Assembly: GCF_001885945.1 (NCBI RefSeq)
Contig: NZ_JXKQ01000003.1
Span: 234,421 to 298,420, forward strand
Origin: Enterococcus hermanniensis
GTDB lineage: Bacteria; Bacillota; Bacilli; Lactobacillales; Enterococcaceae
Length of the DNA: 64,000 nt
Direction: 5' to 3'
The stretch's first letter is position 1. Every line of letters begins with the position of its first letter. Under the pieces are notes generated by a model. That model had not been told where the DNA came from, made no database searches, and saw nothing but the letters and a program-made list of their open reading frames with translations. This document shows positions 53,652 through 61,357 of the stretch, one piece after another. Position numbers and translations under genes: made by a program.

Positions 53652-53942
53652 AGAAAAAAGCTCGCCCTTTTCCAACACTGAATGTGTCAGAAAAGGACGA
53701 GCTTACTCGCGTTACCACCTTTATTTACAATAATCTCACAACTATTGCCTTTACAAGTACTAAATATACTTGAGCGTTGTTAACGAGCGCTGCCCCGTCA
53801 TTGTCTACCTATCGACAATCCCGTTCAGAGACCATTTTCTAAACCCTTCTACATATCCGCTCTCACCTATTACGGACTCTCTTTAATGTTTTAAGATCTA
53901 TACTTTTCTCTTCATTACGTTTCTTTGTTTAGCAAATTGATA
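53652..53942 (-). promoter_or_regulatory. T-box riboswitch, methionine specifier, upstream of metQNI
   Basis: The minus-strand leader contains the T-box core AAAGGTGGTAACGCG (53707-53721) ahead of a long terminator stem (AAGCTCGTCCTTTTC ... GAAAAGGGCGAGCTT, T-run near 53655). Stem I begins AGAGAGTCCG, and the 3' side reads AGAAAATGGTCTCTGAAC, placing ATG (Met) at the specifier position. Uncharged tRNA-Met should stabilise the antiterminator and turn on methionine uptake. Confidence 0.88.
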
Positions 53943-53948
53943 AATCGT

Positions 53949-53977
53949 ATATTACACGTCAAAATGAAAAGTGTCAA
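53949..53977 (-). promoter_or_regulatory. Promoter of the T-box metQNI transcript
   Basis: TTGACA (53972-53977, minus strand), 17-bp spacer, TAATAT (53949-53954). Confidence 0.85.
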
Positions 53978-54060
53978 CTTTTTTTATTACCAAAAACACA
54001 TTTGACTTTAATTTAATCAAGGAATAAACTAGTTGAAATCACATTTAAGGAGTTGACCAG

Positions 54061-55128
54061 ATGAATATTGCGACTGAAGTAAGACCAGGTGCGAATCGTT
54101 ATGTAAGCGGCGAAAACACCCTAAAAAATTTACCTAGCTATTTAACTGATTTTGAAAAAATTTTTATTATTACTGGAGAAAACTCCTATGATATCTTCAC
54201 AAATTATTATAAAGAAGAATTACCCTTCCCTCTTTACCGTTATGATGGGACAGCTAGTCATGAAAATGCTGTAGCACTTGCTAAAGCAATCGGTTCTGCC
54301 GATTTAATCATTGCAATTGGTGGCGGTCGCTTGATCGATACCGCTAAAATGACTGCGGAGGAATTGGATACTGAATTATTGGTGATTCCTACTTTGATTT
54401 CAAATTGTGCCCCATTCACGCCAATCGTAGCTATTTATCACCCTGATCGGACGTTTAAATCAATTGGCTATATGAAACGAGCACCTTTCTTGACCTTAGT
54501 CGATTGGACTTTTTTGTTGAATACACCCGTTGATTATTTCGTAGCTGGAATTGGTGATACCTTGGCTAAATGGTACGAAATCGAAGGAATTACACGCAAT
54601 CTTTCGGAAGATGAAAAAACTGCCTATGTTCGTTTAGGCATTGCTAGTGCTAAAGCTATTCAAGAATTACTCTTAACAGACGCTATCCCAGCAATTGAGA
54701 ATTTAAAAAACAAAAAAATAACTCCTGCTTTTAATCGTGTAGCGGATACAGTCATCGGACTCGCCGGAGAAACTGGAGGTTTTGCAGCTTCATTTGGTCG
54801 TTCTGCTGGCGCCCACGCAATTCATGATGGTCTTTCCTATTTAGAAGAAACACACGACCAACTTCACGGGAAAAAAGTTGCTTATGGAATTTTAGTCCAA
54901 CTTGCCCACACTCAAGACTTAAATGAAGTCAAGAACTTAAGACCTTTTTACGATGCAACAGATCTCCCTTTAAAATTAAACCAATTAAATGTTTCAAATT
55001 TATCCCAAGACTATTTGGCTCCCGTTATAAAACATGCAGCTTCATCTACTGAAACTTTTAAAATGATCGATCCCGAGATCACTTCAGATGATATTTATCA
55101 AGCCATCCAAAAGGTTGAATCTTTATAA
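54061..55128 (+). CDS. Second GldA/HcxA-like dehydrogenase
   Basis: 355 residues. Nucleotide motif IAIGGGRLIDTAKM, metal-site segments GIGDTLAKWYE, GAHAIHDGL and HGKKVAYG. It is of the same branch as the enzyme at 39.1-40.2 kb, with which it shares length and motif order, and resembles E. coli HcxA, a 2-oxoacid reductase. It is divergent from the Met T-box promoter; AAGGAG precedes the ATG. A link to 2-oxo-4-methylthiobutyrate from methionine is possible but speculative. Confidence 0.8.
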   Translation: MNIATEVRPGANRYVSGENTLKNLPSYLTDFEKIFIITGENSYDIFTNYYKEELPFPLYRYDGTASHENAVALAKAIGSADLIIAIGGGRLIDTAKMTAEELDTELLVIPTLISNCAPFTPIVAIYHPDRTFKSIGYMKRAPFLTLVDWTFLLNTPVDYFVAGIGDTLAKWYEIEGITRNLSEDEKTAYVRLGIASAKAIQELLLTDAIPAIENLKNKKITPAFNRVADTVIGLAGETGGFAASFGRSAGAHAIHDGLSYLEETHDQLHGKKVAYGILVQLAHTQDLNEVKNLRPFYDATDLPLKLNQLNVSNLSQDYLAPVIKHAASSTETFKMIDPEITSDDIYQAIQKVESL

Positions 55129-55137
55129 AGTTTACCT

Positions 55138-55170
55138 AAAAAACAATAGGGTTAACCCTATTGTTTTTTT
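55138..55170 (+). terminator. Terminator before the repeat array
   Basis: AAAAAACAATAGGGTT followed by AACCCTATTGTTTTTTT, a perfect palindrome. Confidence 0.88.
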
Positions 55171-55260
55171 GTGTTTAAATCAACTAAACTAAAACTTGTT
55201 TTTTTCCTCCCCGTATATAGAATATTCTACGAATAATTATCAAAACTACTTACTCTATTT

Positions 55261-55880
55261 TATGGTTTACTTTTTAATTTCGAAATAATAAAAGTTTACT
55301 TTTATTTTATAAAGTAAACTTTTAAATCAATAACGTTTACCTTTTGTTTTTCTTGCCACTTTCTTATGTTTAAACAAAACAGTTTACTTTTATTAAAATT
55401 TAAGTTTACCACAAATTGTTATATTAAAGTAAACGGTATACTTTAATTAAAAGGTAAACTTAAATAAATAGTTTTAAGTTTACCTTTTAATTAATAAAGT
55501 TTATTCTAATGGTTTACTGTTTTTATTATTGTAAACTTTTTATAAAATTAAAGTTTACTACATATCTAAAATAAGTTTACTTTTGACACTTATAGAAGGC
55601 TTTGAATCAGCATTTTTTGTTATAAAAAGTTTACTTAAACATATTTTAAAGTATACACTTTTTATAATTATGATTTACTGCAATTATTTTTTAAGTTTAC
55701 TTTTTAAAATAAAGGTAAACTTAAATTCGCAAGTATTGAAGTAAACTACAAAATATAATAAAAGGTAAACCTAAATAATCTATAATTTAATTTACCTTTT
55801 TATAATTAATTTGAGTATACTTTAATTTTATATTTTATAGTAAACTTTATTGATTTATTCTTTTCTTTGTAGTAAACTTT
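55261..55880. repeat. GTTTAC repeat array upstream of parA (centromere/iteron cluster)
   Basis: At least 20 exact GTTTAC or inverted GTAAAC hexamers occur in about 615 bp (for example 55265, 55294, 55314, 55335, 55382, 55404, 55429, 55454, 55478, 55512), usually within AAGTTTACTTTT. Spacing is irregular, about 18-50 bp, and both orientations are used. Similar arrays flank repB/repC (ParA/ParB) in pheromone plasmids such as pAD1, where they act in partition. One more copy sits at 55130. Confidence 0.85.
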
Positions 55881-55909
55881 AATTGAGTAATTATGATTGG
55901 AGCGTCTTT

Positions 55910-56758
55910 ATGCCAAAACAAGCTGAAACATACGTAGTAGGAAATTTCAAAGGTGGGGTAGGGAAGTCAACTACCGTTCAAATGTTATCTTTTGAAAGTG
56001 CCTTTAGGAAAAAACGGAAAACTCTAGTAATTGATTTAGATCCCCAAGGAAACACCAGTGATGTTTTATCTCTGACTGCTGAAAATTTTGGAAATGAAAA
56101 TTTGCCTGATGAATTTGATGCTACTATTTGGGAAGCTGTCCGAACAGGGGACATTACATCTTCTATCTATAACATTATGCCCGATCTTGATTTGATTCCC
56201 GCAAATATTTCATTTTCAGATTTTCCTGATTATATGATAGAAAAATATCCTGGTGATAAACTTTCTCAATTTAAATACATGGAAAAACTAATCAAACCCT
56301 TGAAAGATATCTATGATGTCATCTACATTGATGTCCCTCCAACTATCAGTACCTATTCTAATGCAGCAATGTATGTGGCAGAATATGTCATAGTCATTTT
56401 ACAAACTCAAGTAAAATCGCTAAAAGGGGCACAAAACTATATTGATTACATGAATTTCTTTATCGAACAATATGATACTGATCTAGAAGTAGTAGGGATC
56501 GTGCCTTTTATGATGCAAAAGCGTGATTCGGTGGATCAAGAAATTTATACTGCTGCAAAAGATATTTATGGTGCACATCTACTAGATACCGTTGTATTAA
56601 ATCAAAGCCGTTTAAAACGTTACGATGGCTCTGGAATCACCTATGATATCAATAAAAATGGTAAAGTAGAGCAATGGGATAAGCGTGCACATGAGGTTTT
56701 CGTCAATATTTTAGATGAAATTGATGAACATCGCTTGATATTGAGCGGAGAAGAGTAG
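55910..56758 (+). CDS. parA: ParA-family partition ATPase
   Basis: 282 residues from the ATG at 55910 (GGAG 9 bp upstream); the in-frame TTG at 55883 has no ribosome site. The deviant Walker A is GNFKGGVGKSTTVQML, followed by VIDLDPQGNTSDVL and DVIYIDVPPTIS. It belongs to the ParA/Soj branch of RepA_N plasmids (RepB of pAD1, PrgP of pCF10). It should drive segregation of this replicon with the protein encoded 12 bp downstream and the GTTTAC arrays on both sides. Confidence 0.92.
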   Translation: MPKQAETYVVGNFKGGVGKSTTVQMLSFESAFRKKRKTLVIDLDPQGNTSDVLSLTAENFGNENLPDEFDATIWEAVRTGDITSSIYNIMPDLDLIPANISFSDFPDYMIEKYPGDKLSQFKYMEKLIKPLKDIYDVIYIDVPPTISTYSNAAMYVAEYVIVILQTQVKSLKGAQNYIDYMNFFIEQYDTDLEVVGIVPFMMQKRDSVDQEIYTAAKDIYGAHLLDTVVLNQSRLKRYDGSGITYDINKNGKVEQWDKRAHEVFVNILDEIDEHRLILSGEE

Positions 56759-56770
56759 GAGAGACGTTAA

Positions 56771-57316
56771 ATGGCGAAAAAAATGAAGTTAGATTCGCTT
56801 TTAACTGCGAACAAAAAGAATAAAGGCATTGAAAAAATGTCAGAGTATTCGAATCAAGAGAAAAAAGAAGAGAAAAAACCAACTTCACATGATCTTTTGG
56901 CTACTCGATCACTCAGCGCAGAAAATGATTTCCGACGTGCTTCTGTACATGAAGAAACTGATCGTTTGAATGACCGTTTACCACACTTACGAGAAAATAC
57001 TTCAGTTCATGAAGAACCTGAAACCGGGAAACGCGGCCGTAAACGTCAATACTACGATCCTCGTTTGAAAGCTTTAGAAATGCAAAAAATATCTGCACGG
57101 ACAAAGATTCGAATGCAAAATTTGATCAATGCTAAATTTGATGGCTACACTCCCGATAAAATGATTGATTTTCTTTACGATTATTACATTGAAAAAGGAT
57201 TATCAAAAGATGATCGCAACTTTTTAGATCAGCTTGAAGAAGCCTCGATGCAAGAGTTCAAAGAGAAGCCTAAATATCAAAAATTATTCAAAGAATTAGA
57301 AAACGATGAGAAATAG
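56771..57316 (+). CDS. ParB-like centromere-binding protein
   Basis: 181 residues. The N-terminal 90 residues are charged and probably disordered. The C-terminal part (from KRGRKRQYYDPRLKALEM, then ISARTKIRMQNLINAKF and PDKMIDFLYDYYIEKGL) is helical and basic at its start and likely binds the GTTTAC repeats, like RepC/PrgO of pheromone plasmids. It follows parA by 12 bp with GGAGAG upstream. Not a classic ParB with a CTP-binding domain. Confidence 0.8.
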   Translation: MAKKMKLDSLLTANKKNKGIEKMSEYSNQEKKEEKKPTSHDLLATRSLSAENDFRRASVHEETDRLNDRLPHLRENTSVHEEPETGKRGRKRQYYDPRLKALEMQKISARTKIRMQNLINAKFDGYTPDKMIDFLYDYYIEKGLSKDDRNFLDQLEEASMQEFKEKPKYQKLFKELENDEK

Positions 57317-57320
57317 AGCT

Positions 57321-57371
57321 AAAAAAAGTAAACCTTATTAATGGATTTTATCCATAATAAGGTTTACTTTT
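57321..57371 (+). terminator. Terminator of parAB built from two GTTTAC repeats
   Basis: AAAAAAAGTAAACCTTATTA (57321-57340) pairs with TAATAAGGTTTACTTTTTTT (57352-57371), with an inner ATGGAT/ATCCAT. The stem contains one inverted and one direct GTTTAC hexamer. Confidence 0.85.
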
Positions 57372-57654
57372 TTTTATTTTATTCTTCTTATCGGTATACT
57401 TTATATTATTCTAATTATATTTTAAAGTTTACTTTTATAATGGTAACCGATTTACCTCTTTTTCTGTGGATAACTTACAGACTACTTGTGAGTCCACATT
57501 TTTATCCGCATTCTACTTATCCACAATATCTTTTTAGCTTATAATATAGTTTACTTTAAAAACTTTTATTAGTTTTATTTAGGTAAACCATAAATTCTTT
57601 TATCCGATATAACAGTAAACCGCAATAAGTTTTGCAAACATTTTAAAAGTTTAC
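57362..57654. repeat. Downstream GTTTAC repeats with DnaA boxes
   Basis: GTTTAC/GTAAAC at 57362, 57427, 57549, 57583, 57615 and 57649 continue the array on the other side of parAB (57328 lies in the terminator). Two consensus DnaA boxes, TGTGGATAA (57465-57473) and TTATCCACA (57517-57525), lie among them. This suggests a combined centromere and origin-proximal region. Confidence 0.75.
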
Positions 57655-57737
57655 TCTAAAAGAAGATGTGTAGGAATCGCTTTACATTAGGCTTTTAATC
57701 GATTATTCTAAACGTGTAGAAAAAAACGAAAAAAAAA

Positions 57738-57797
57738 GAGTTTAAAGATTTGGCGATCTCTAAACTCAAAGGTTTGAGCTAATTTTGGCGAATTAGC
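57738..57797 (+). ncRNA. Two hairpins with identical UUGGCG loops in the repA leader (antisense-RNA target)
   Basis: Hairpin 1: GAGTTTAAAGAT (57738-57749), loop TTGGCG, ATCTCTAAACTC (57756-57767). Hairpin 2: GCTAATT (57778-57784), loop TTGGCG, AATTAGC (57791-57797). UUGGCG is the U-turn loop conserved in antisense-regulated replicons such as IncFII and IncI-alpha. A third imperfect hairpin, AAAGGGTTAG with CTAACCTTT, follows at 57820-57852. Copy-number control by a counter-transcript is inferred; the RNA itself is not shown. Confidence 0.6.
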
Positions 57798-57926
57798 AAT
57801 GTCACATACAAATAATTCTAAAGGGTTAGAAAATTGGTGTTTGCCTAACCTTTATTAACTATAGCATATTTGAGATACTTTCTCAATATATCTGTGACAA
57901 GACCCAAACCTTTTTAAAAACTTTCG

Positions 57927-57935
57927 TTATCCACA
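57927..57935 (+). other. DnaA box before repA
   Basis: TTATCCACA, perfect match to the DnaA consensus, 32 bp before the repA start codon. Confidence 0.75.
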
Positions 57936-57966
57936 ATTATGAAAGAATCTAAGGAGGTTTTTTGTT

Positions 57967-59049
57967 ATGTCCACAACATTAACTAATACCATGACCGCAA
58001 CAAACTTGCCCATGGGTAATTATATTCCAATTGATTTAAATTTAATCAACAATCCACGTTATGAAGCTCTCTCAATCGAGGCAATGATGCTTCATGCTCT
58101 ATATACGATGCGTATGACTTGTAGTATTTACAATTCTCAAAAAGATGGTACTTGGTTAGATGAGGGGGGACATCCTTATATTTATTTTTCAAACGAGGAA
58201 GCAGCCTCATTGTTGCGTGTTTCAGAAAGAAAAGTGACTAATCTTAAAAATGCTTTGGCTGAACTTGAATTGATTCAAGTTAGTCGACATGGTTTGAAAA
58301 ATTACCGAATCTATGTTGCCAATCCTCAAGCTCCAGAAGCAGGGACTGCAATTCCCTTAGCCTTTAAAAATTTCATGAGTACTAAAAAAATCCAGCCTGT
58401 GGATTATTCTATTGAAGAAACTAGAAAGTTATCCCCTGTGGATAGAGAAGCAAAATCTGCGGCTCCGTCCTCGCAAAATTTGCTTACAAGTACACAAAAA
58501 CAATTAGCAAAAAATATAACAAAGACAACAAATGTAACTAGCGTGACCGCTAAAAGCGCTGTACCTGCTCAAGATTCTGTACTAATCGAGGCATTAGAAG
58601 CTCGCTATGCTCACTTATTGCCCCATCAAGTTTTTCAACGACTATTGCCTTTTTGTGAAAATAGCTATGAAAAAGCACGGTATTTTATCGACACTATTTT
58701 TAAAGCCAAATACTCTAGCAATAAACAATGGATTGACGCTGGCTTACCTGCAGAATCCGAAGTTCTGACATTTGAACACAATAGCTATTTTAGTTCAGGA
58801 CTTTCAGATGCGATTGCTAAAGCGATTGAACAAATGTATCGTTACAAAAATGTTGCTAATCCAGAAGCATTCTTTTTCACCTTTATGAGAGGTTTTTTCA
58901 CAGAAAAGACACGTCAGTACTTGGTGGATCATTATCAGATGACAACACAATTAGAACAAACGCTTTCAACAGTGCAACAAAAGATTCTCACCAGAAAAAA
59001 ACAGCAAAAACAGTATAAAACACAAAAAGTATCGCAAAAAGCCTCCTAA
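57967..59049 (+). CDS. repA: RepA_N-family replication initiator
   Basis: 360 residues. The N-terminal 115 residues match the RepA_N domain: YIPIDLNLINNPRYEALSIE, MMLHALYTMRM, a winged helix with YFSNEEAASLLRVSERKVTN and LIQVSRHGLKNYRIYV. The C-terminal third (from about 240) is the lineage-specific domain. The central part is variable, and its DNA contains the DnaA-like hexamers CTGTGGATTA and CTGTGGATAG near 58396 and 58437; in this family the origin lies within the rep gene. AAGGAGG precedes the ATG. The frame is intact, so the replicon may be functional. Confidence 0.92.
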   Translation: MSTTLTNTMTATNLPMGNYIPIDLNLINNPRYEALSIEAMMLHALYTMRMTCSIYNSQKDGTWLDEGGHPYIYFSNEEAASLLRVSERKVTNLKNALAELELIQVSRHGLKNYRIYVANPQAPEAGTAIPLAFKNFMSTKKIQPVDYSIEETRKLSPVDREAKSAAPSSQNLLTSTQKQLAKNITKTTNVTSVTAKSAVPAQDSVLIEALEARYAHLLPHQVFQRLLPFCENSYEKARYFIDTIFKAKYSSNKQWIDAGLPAESEVLTFEHNSYFSSGLSDAIAKAIEQMYRYKNVANPEAFFFTFMRGFFTEKTRQYLVDHYQMTTQLEQTLSTVQQKILTRKKQQKQYKTQKVSQKAS

Positions 59050-59105
59050 TAAGCGTAACCTTTGTTATAATGTAGCGGAGTCTAACAAGAAGAAAGGTTA
59101 ATTTT

Positions 59106-60617
59106 ATGAATAAATTTAAACTAGCGTTTTTTGGCTACAGCGGTCTTTTAGGATTAGCTATTGGAGTGATTGTAGCCTTATTTATGGGTGCTTCCGAATT
59201 AGGACACCAGTTACTGTGGCAAACGCTGCCGCAAGCTCTGGGGAATCCCCGACTGTATCCCTTGATTCTGTGCTCAATCGGCGGGATTCTGATTGGATTT
59301 TTTGTACGAGCATTTGGTGGTTATCCTCGTACATTGCAAGAGTCATTGAATGAATATCAAGAAACAAAACGAATCGATTATCGTGACGGGCAAATCATTA
59401 GAAATCTATTAGGTGGTTTCCTCGTATTGCTTTTTGGTGCTAGTTTAGGTCCCGAAGCAGCTTTGGTAGCAATGATCGGTGGACTGATCACATATGTCGC
59501 GGATAAACGAAAAATTACTGCGAGTCAACGAGCCGATTTAACAGAGTTTGGGATCGGAACCTCTTTGGGTGTCATTTTTATGACGCCATTGTTTGGAGTC
59601 GGTCGATCGGCTGAACGAGAAGATTGGCGTGTCGTGACTGAAAGTAAATTAAAAAAATATGTTTTGTATATTTTTGCAACATTTACTGGATTTGTTGGTT
59701 ATCTGCTGACGTATAATTTATTTCCAGATCAAGAACAAGTTTTTGCGATTCGTCGAATGGCGACTAATTTTACTTGGCAAGGCGTACTGTTATGTATTCC
59801 AATGATAATTTTAGGTGCTTGTTTTGGAAAATTTTTCTTGTTTTTACGAGAAAAAAGCGAGCAATTAAATCAACGAATTCGTAATCCGTTGCCATTAGCA
59901 ATTTTTGCGGGGATCTTATTAGGTGTTCTAGGGATGATTTCTCCATATTTTCTTTTTTCTGGAGAACATAATTTGTTATCATTCACACGACAAGCAGAGA
60001 CCATGAATTTCTTTATCTTGCTTTTGATTGGGTTAGGAAAAGCAGTGATCACAATGATCTGTTTAGCTTGCAACTGGCGTGGGGGAACAATTTTTCCAAT
60101 GATTTTTTCCAGTATCGCGATTGCCTTAGCATTTGCCAATATATTGCCATATTCACCAGGTGTGCTAGTCGCGGTCTTTACTGCGGCAGCTTGTGCCGTG
60201 ATTTTAAAACAACCCTTTGCTACAGCATGTTTGTTTTTATTGGTATTTCCAGTGGAACTTTTTCTATGGGTCTGGTTGGCAGGCTATTTAGCTAATTTAT
60301 TCGTCCAACGGGTACCATTTTTCCATGAAGCTCAAACGATTCAAACATTTAAACTTCCACAATTGCCTAAACGTTCAGTAAAAAGTGAACATGCGGAAGA
60401 AGACGTAAAAGAAATTGATGAAGCGAGAACAACAGCAAGGCAGAAAAAGGTTGATTCAAAAGAGGCACAACCGCAAGTAGTGGTTGAAAAATCTGATTTA
60501 TTAAATCGTAAAAAAAGACCAGCTAAACTTGAAACGAAACAAATAAATGATTTTCAATCAACGGATTCTTCTGAAGAGAAAATACCTACTCGAATGAGTC
60601 GTCATCGTCGTCGGTAA
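59106..60617 (+). CDS. CLC-family chloride channel/antiporter-like protein
   Basis: 503 residues. About ten to twelve membrane helices span residues 1-400, with GASLGPEAALVAMIGGLITY in the place of the GxEGP selectivity motif and GLGKAVITMICLACNWRGGTIFPMIF in the place of the GGxFxP segment. The last 100 residues are a long, highly charged, probably disordered tail (Lys/Glu-rich) without CBS domains. Relatives are annotated as voltage-gated chloride channel proteins. AAAGG precedes the ATG, and a terminator follows. Confidence 0.8.
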   Translation: MNKFKLAFFGYSGLLGLAIGVIVALFMGASELGHQLLWQTLPQALGNPRLYPLILCSIGGILIGFFVRAFGGYPRTLQESLNEYQETKRIDYRDGQIIRNLLGGFLVLLFGASLGPEAALVAMIGGLITYVADKRKITASQRADLTEFGIGTSLGVIFMTPLFGVGRSAEREDWRVVTESKLKKYVLYIFATFTGFVGYLLTYNLFPDQEQVFAIRRMATNFTWQGVLLCIPMIILGACFGKFFLFLREKSEQLNQRIRNPLPLAIFAGILLGVLGMISPYFLFSGEHNLLSFTRQAETMNFFILLLIGLGKAVITMICLACNWRGGTIFPMIFSSIAIALAFANILPYSPGVLVAVFTAAACAVILKQPFATACLFLLVFPVELFLWVWLAGYLANLFVQRVPFFHEAQTIQTFKLPQLPKRSVKSEHAEEDVKEIDEARTTARQKKVDSKEAQPQVVVEKSDLLNRKKRPAKLETKQINDFQSTDSSEEKIPTRMSRHRRR

Positions 60618-60652
60618 AAAAGTACGAGAAAATTATTTTCTCGTACTTTTTT
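60616..60652 (+). terminator. Terminator of the CLC gene
   Basis: AAAAAAGTACGAGAAAAT followed by ATTTTCTCGTACTTTTTT. Confidence 0.9.
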
Positions 60653-60710
60653 ATTTGTAGGAATAGTTGACGAAAAAAGTTTTGAGGACTAGTATGGAAA
60701 TAATTAAAAT

Positions 60711-60790
60711 GCGGGGAGCTATCGTGGCTGAGAGGAAGTTTAACTTCGACCCATTGACCTGATTCAGATAATGCTGACGTAGGAATAAAA
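60711..60790 (+). promoter_or_regulatory. TPP riboswitch (THI element)
   Basis: GCGGGGAGC (60711-60719), GGCTGAGAGGAAG (60726-60738) and ACCCATTGACCTGATTCAG, then ATAATGCTGACGTAGGAA, match the conserved thi-box in order. An arm ATTTAGTTAATC and GATTGACTAAAT follows, and then a terminator hairpin, so thiamine pyrophosphate should reduce expression of the downstream gene. Confidence 0.92.
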
Positions 60791-60848
60791 AATTATTTAG
60801 TTAATCGAGCTTAGTTACCTTTTTTTGATTGACTAAATACAATTCAAG

Positions 60849-60892
60849 TGCGAGTGATTATCTGGATAGATGGTGGCTCGCATTTTTTTATG
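60849..60892 (+). terminator. Riboswitch-controlled terminator
   Basis: TGCGAG (60850-60855) and CTCGCA (near 60879) close a hairpin followed by TTTTTTTA, between the TPP aptamer and the thiamine-binding protein gene. Confidence 0.75.
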
Positions 60893-60924
60893 TAGTTATT
60901 ATTTATCCCAAAAGGAGGATTACC

Positions 60925-61221
60925 ATGGAAGCAAGTGTAGCTATTCAAGTATTACCCAAGACTGCGAGTAATGATGAGCTTATTCGCGTAGTTGATGAAG
61001 TGATCGACTATATTCGATCGACCGGATATACTTATCAAGTTGGTGCTTTTGAAACCAGTATTGAAGGAGATTATGAAGGATTGATGGAAGTTGTGAAAAA
61101 TTGTCAATTGATTGCGATCAAAGCAGGTGTTCCACAAGTGTCTTCATATATAAAGATTGTTTATCAACCAACCGGTGATATTCTAACGATTGAACATAAA
61201 ACAAAAAAACATCAACAATGA
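60925..61221 (+). CDS. MTH1187/YkoF-family thiamine-binding protein
   Basis: 98 residues. It starts EASVAIQVLPKTASNDELIR and contains YQVGAFETSIEGDYEGLMEV, the signature of the Thiamine_BP (DUF77) family, a small ferredoxin-like fold that binds thiamine-type ligands. Usually it is next to thiamine ABC genes (ykoEDC); here it stands alone behind a TPP riboswitch. ATG at 60925 follows AAAGGAGG; the longer frame from 60829 runs through the riboswitch terminator. Confidence 0.87.
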   Translation: MEASVAIQVLPKTASNDELIRVVDEVIDYIRSTGYTYQVGAFETSIEGDYEGLMEVVKNCQLIAIKAGVPQVSSYIKIVYQPTGDILTIEHKTKKHQQ

Positions 61222-61278
61222 GTTAGTAATAAAAGAAAATTGGTTGAAGCTGTCATAAGTACCTACCGTAAAAAAATT

Positions 61279-61292
61279 TGAAAACGTTTGAC
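61279..61292 (+). promoter_or_regulatory. Catabolite-response (cre) element
   Basis: TGAAAACGTTTGAC closely fits the CcpA operator consensus. It is 66 bp upstream of the M24 peptidase start and suggests carbon catabolite control. Confidence 0.65.
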
Positions 61293-61357
61293 CGGAGCTT
61301 CCCACACTGCTAGTCTAAAGATACAAAAGCGTTTTAAAGGGGAGGAAATGTAAGAAA

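Noticed and set aside
55261..55880. GTTTAC repeats considered as a CRISPR array
   Set aside because: The repeated unit is only about 6-12 bp, spacing is irregular, both orientations occur and there are no cas genes. The context is parAB/repA.
60829..60924. Upstream extension of the thiamine-binding protein
   Set aside because: It would translate through the riboswitch terminator; the family N-terminus and the AAAGGAGG site both place the start at 60925.
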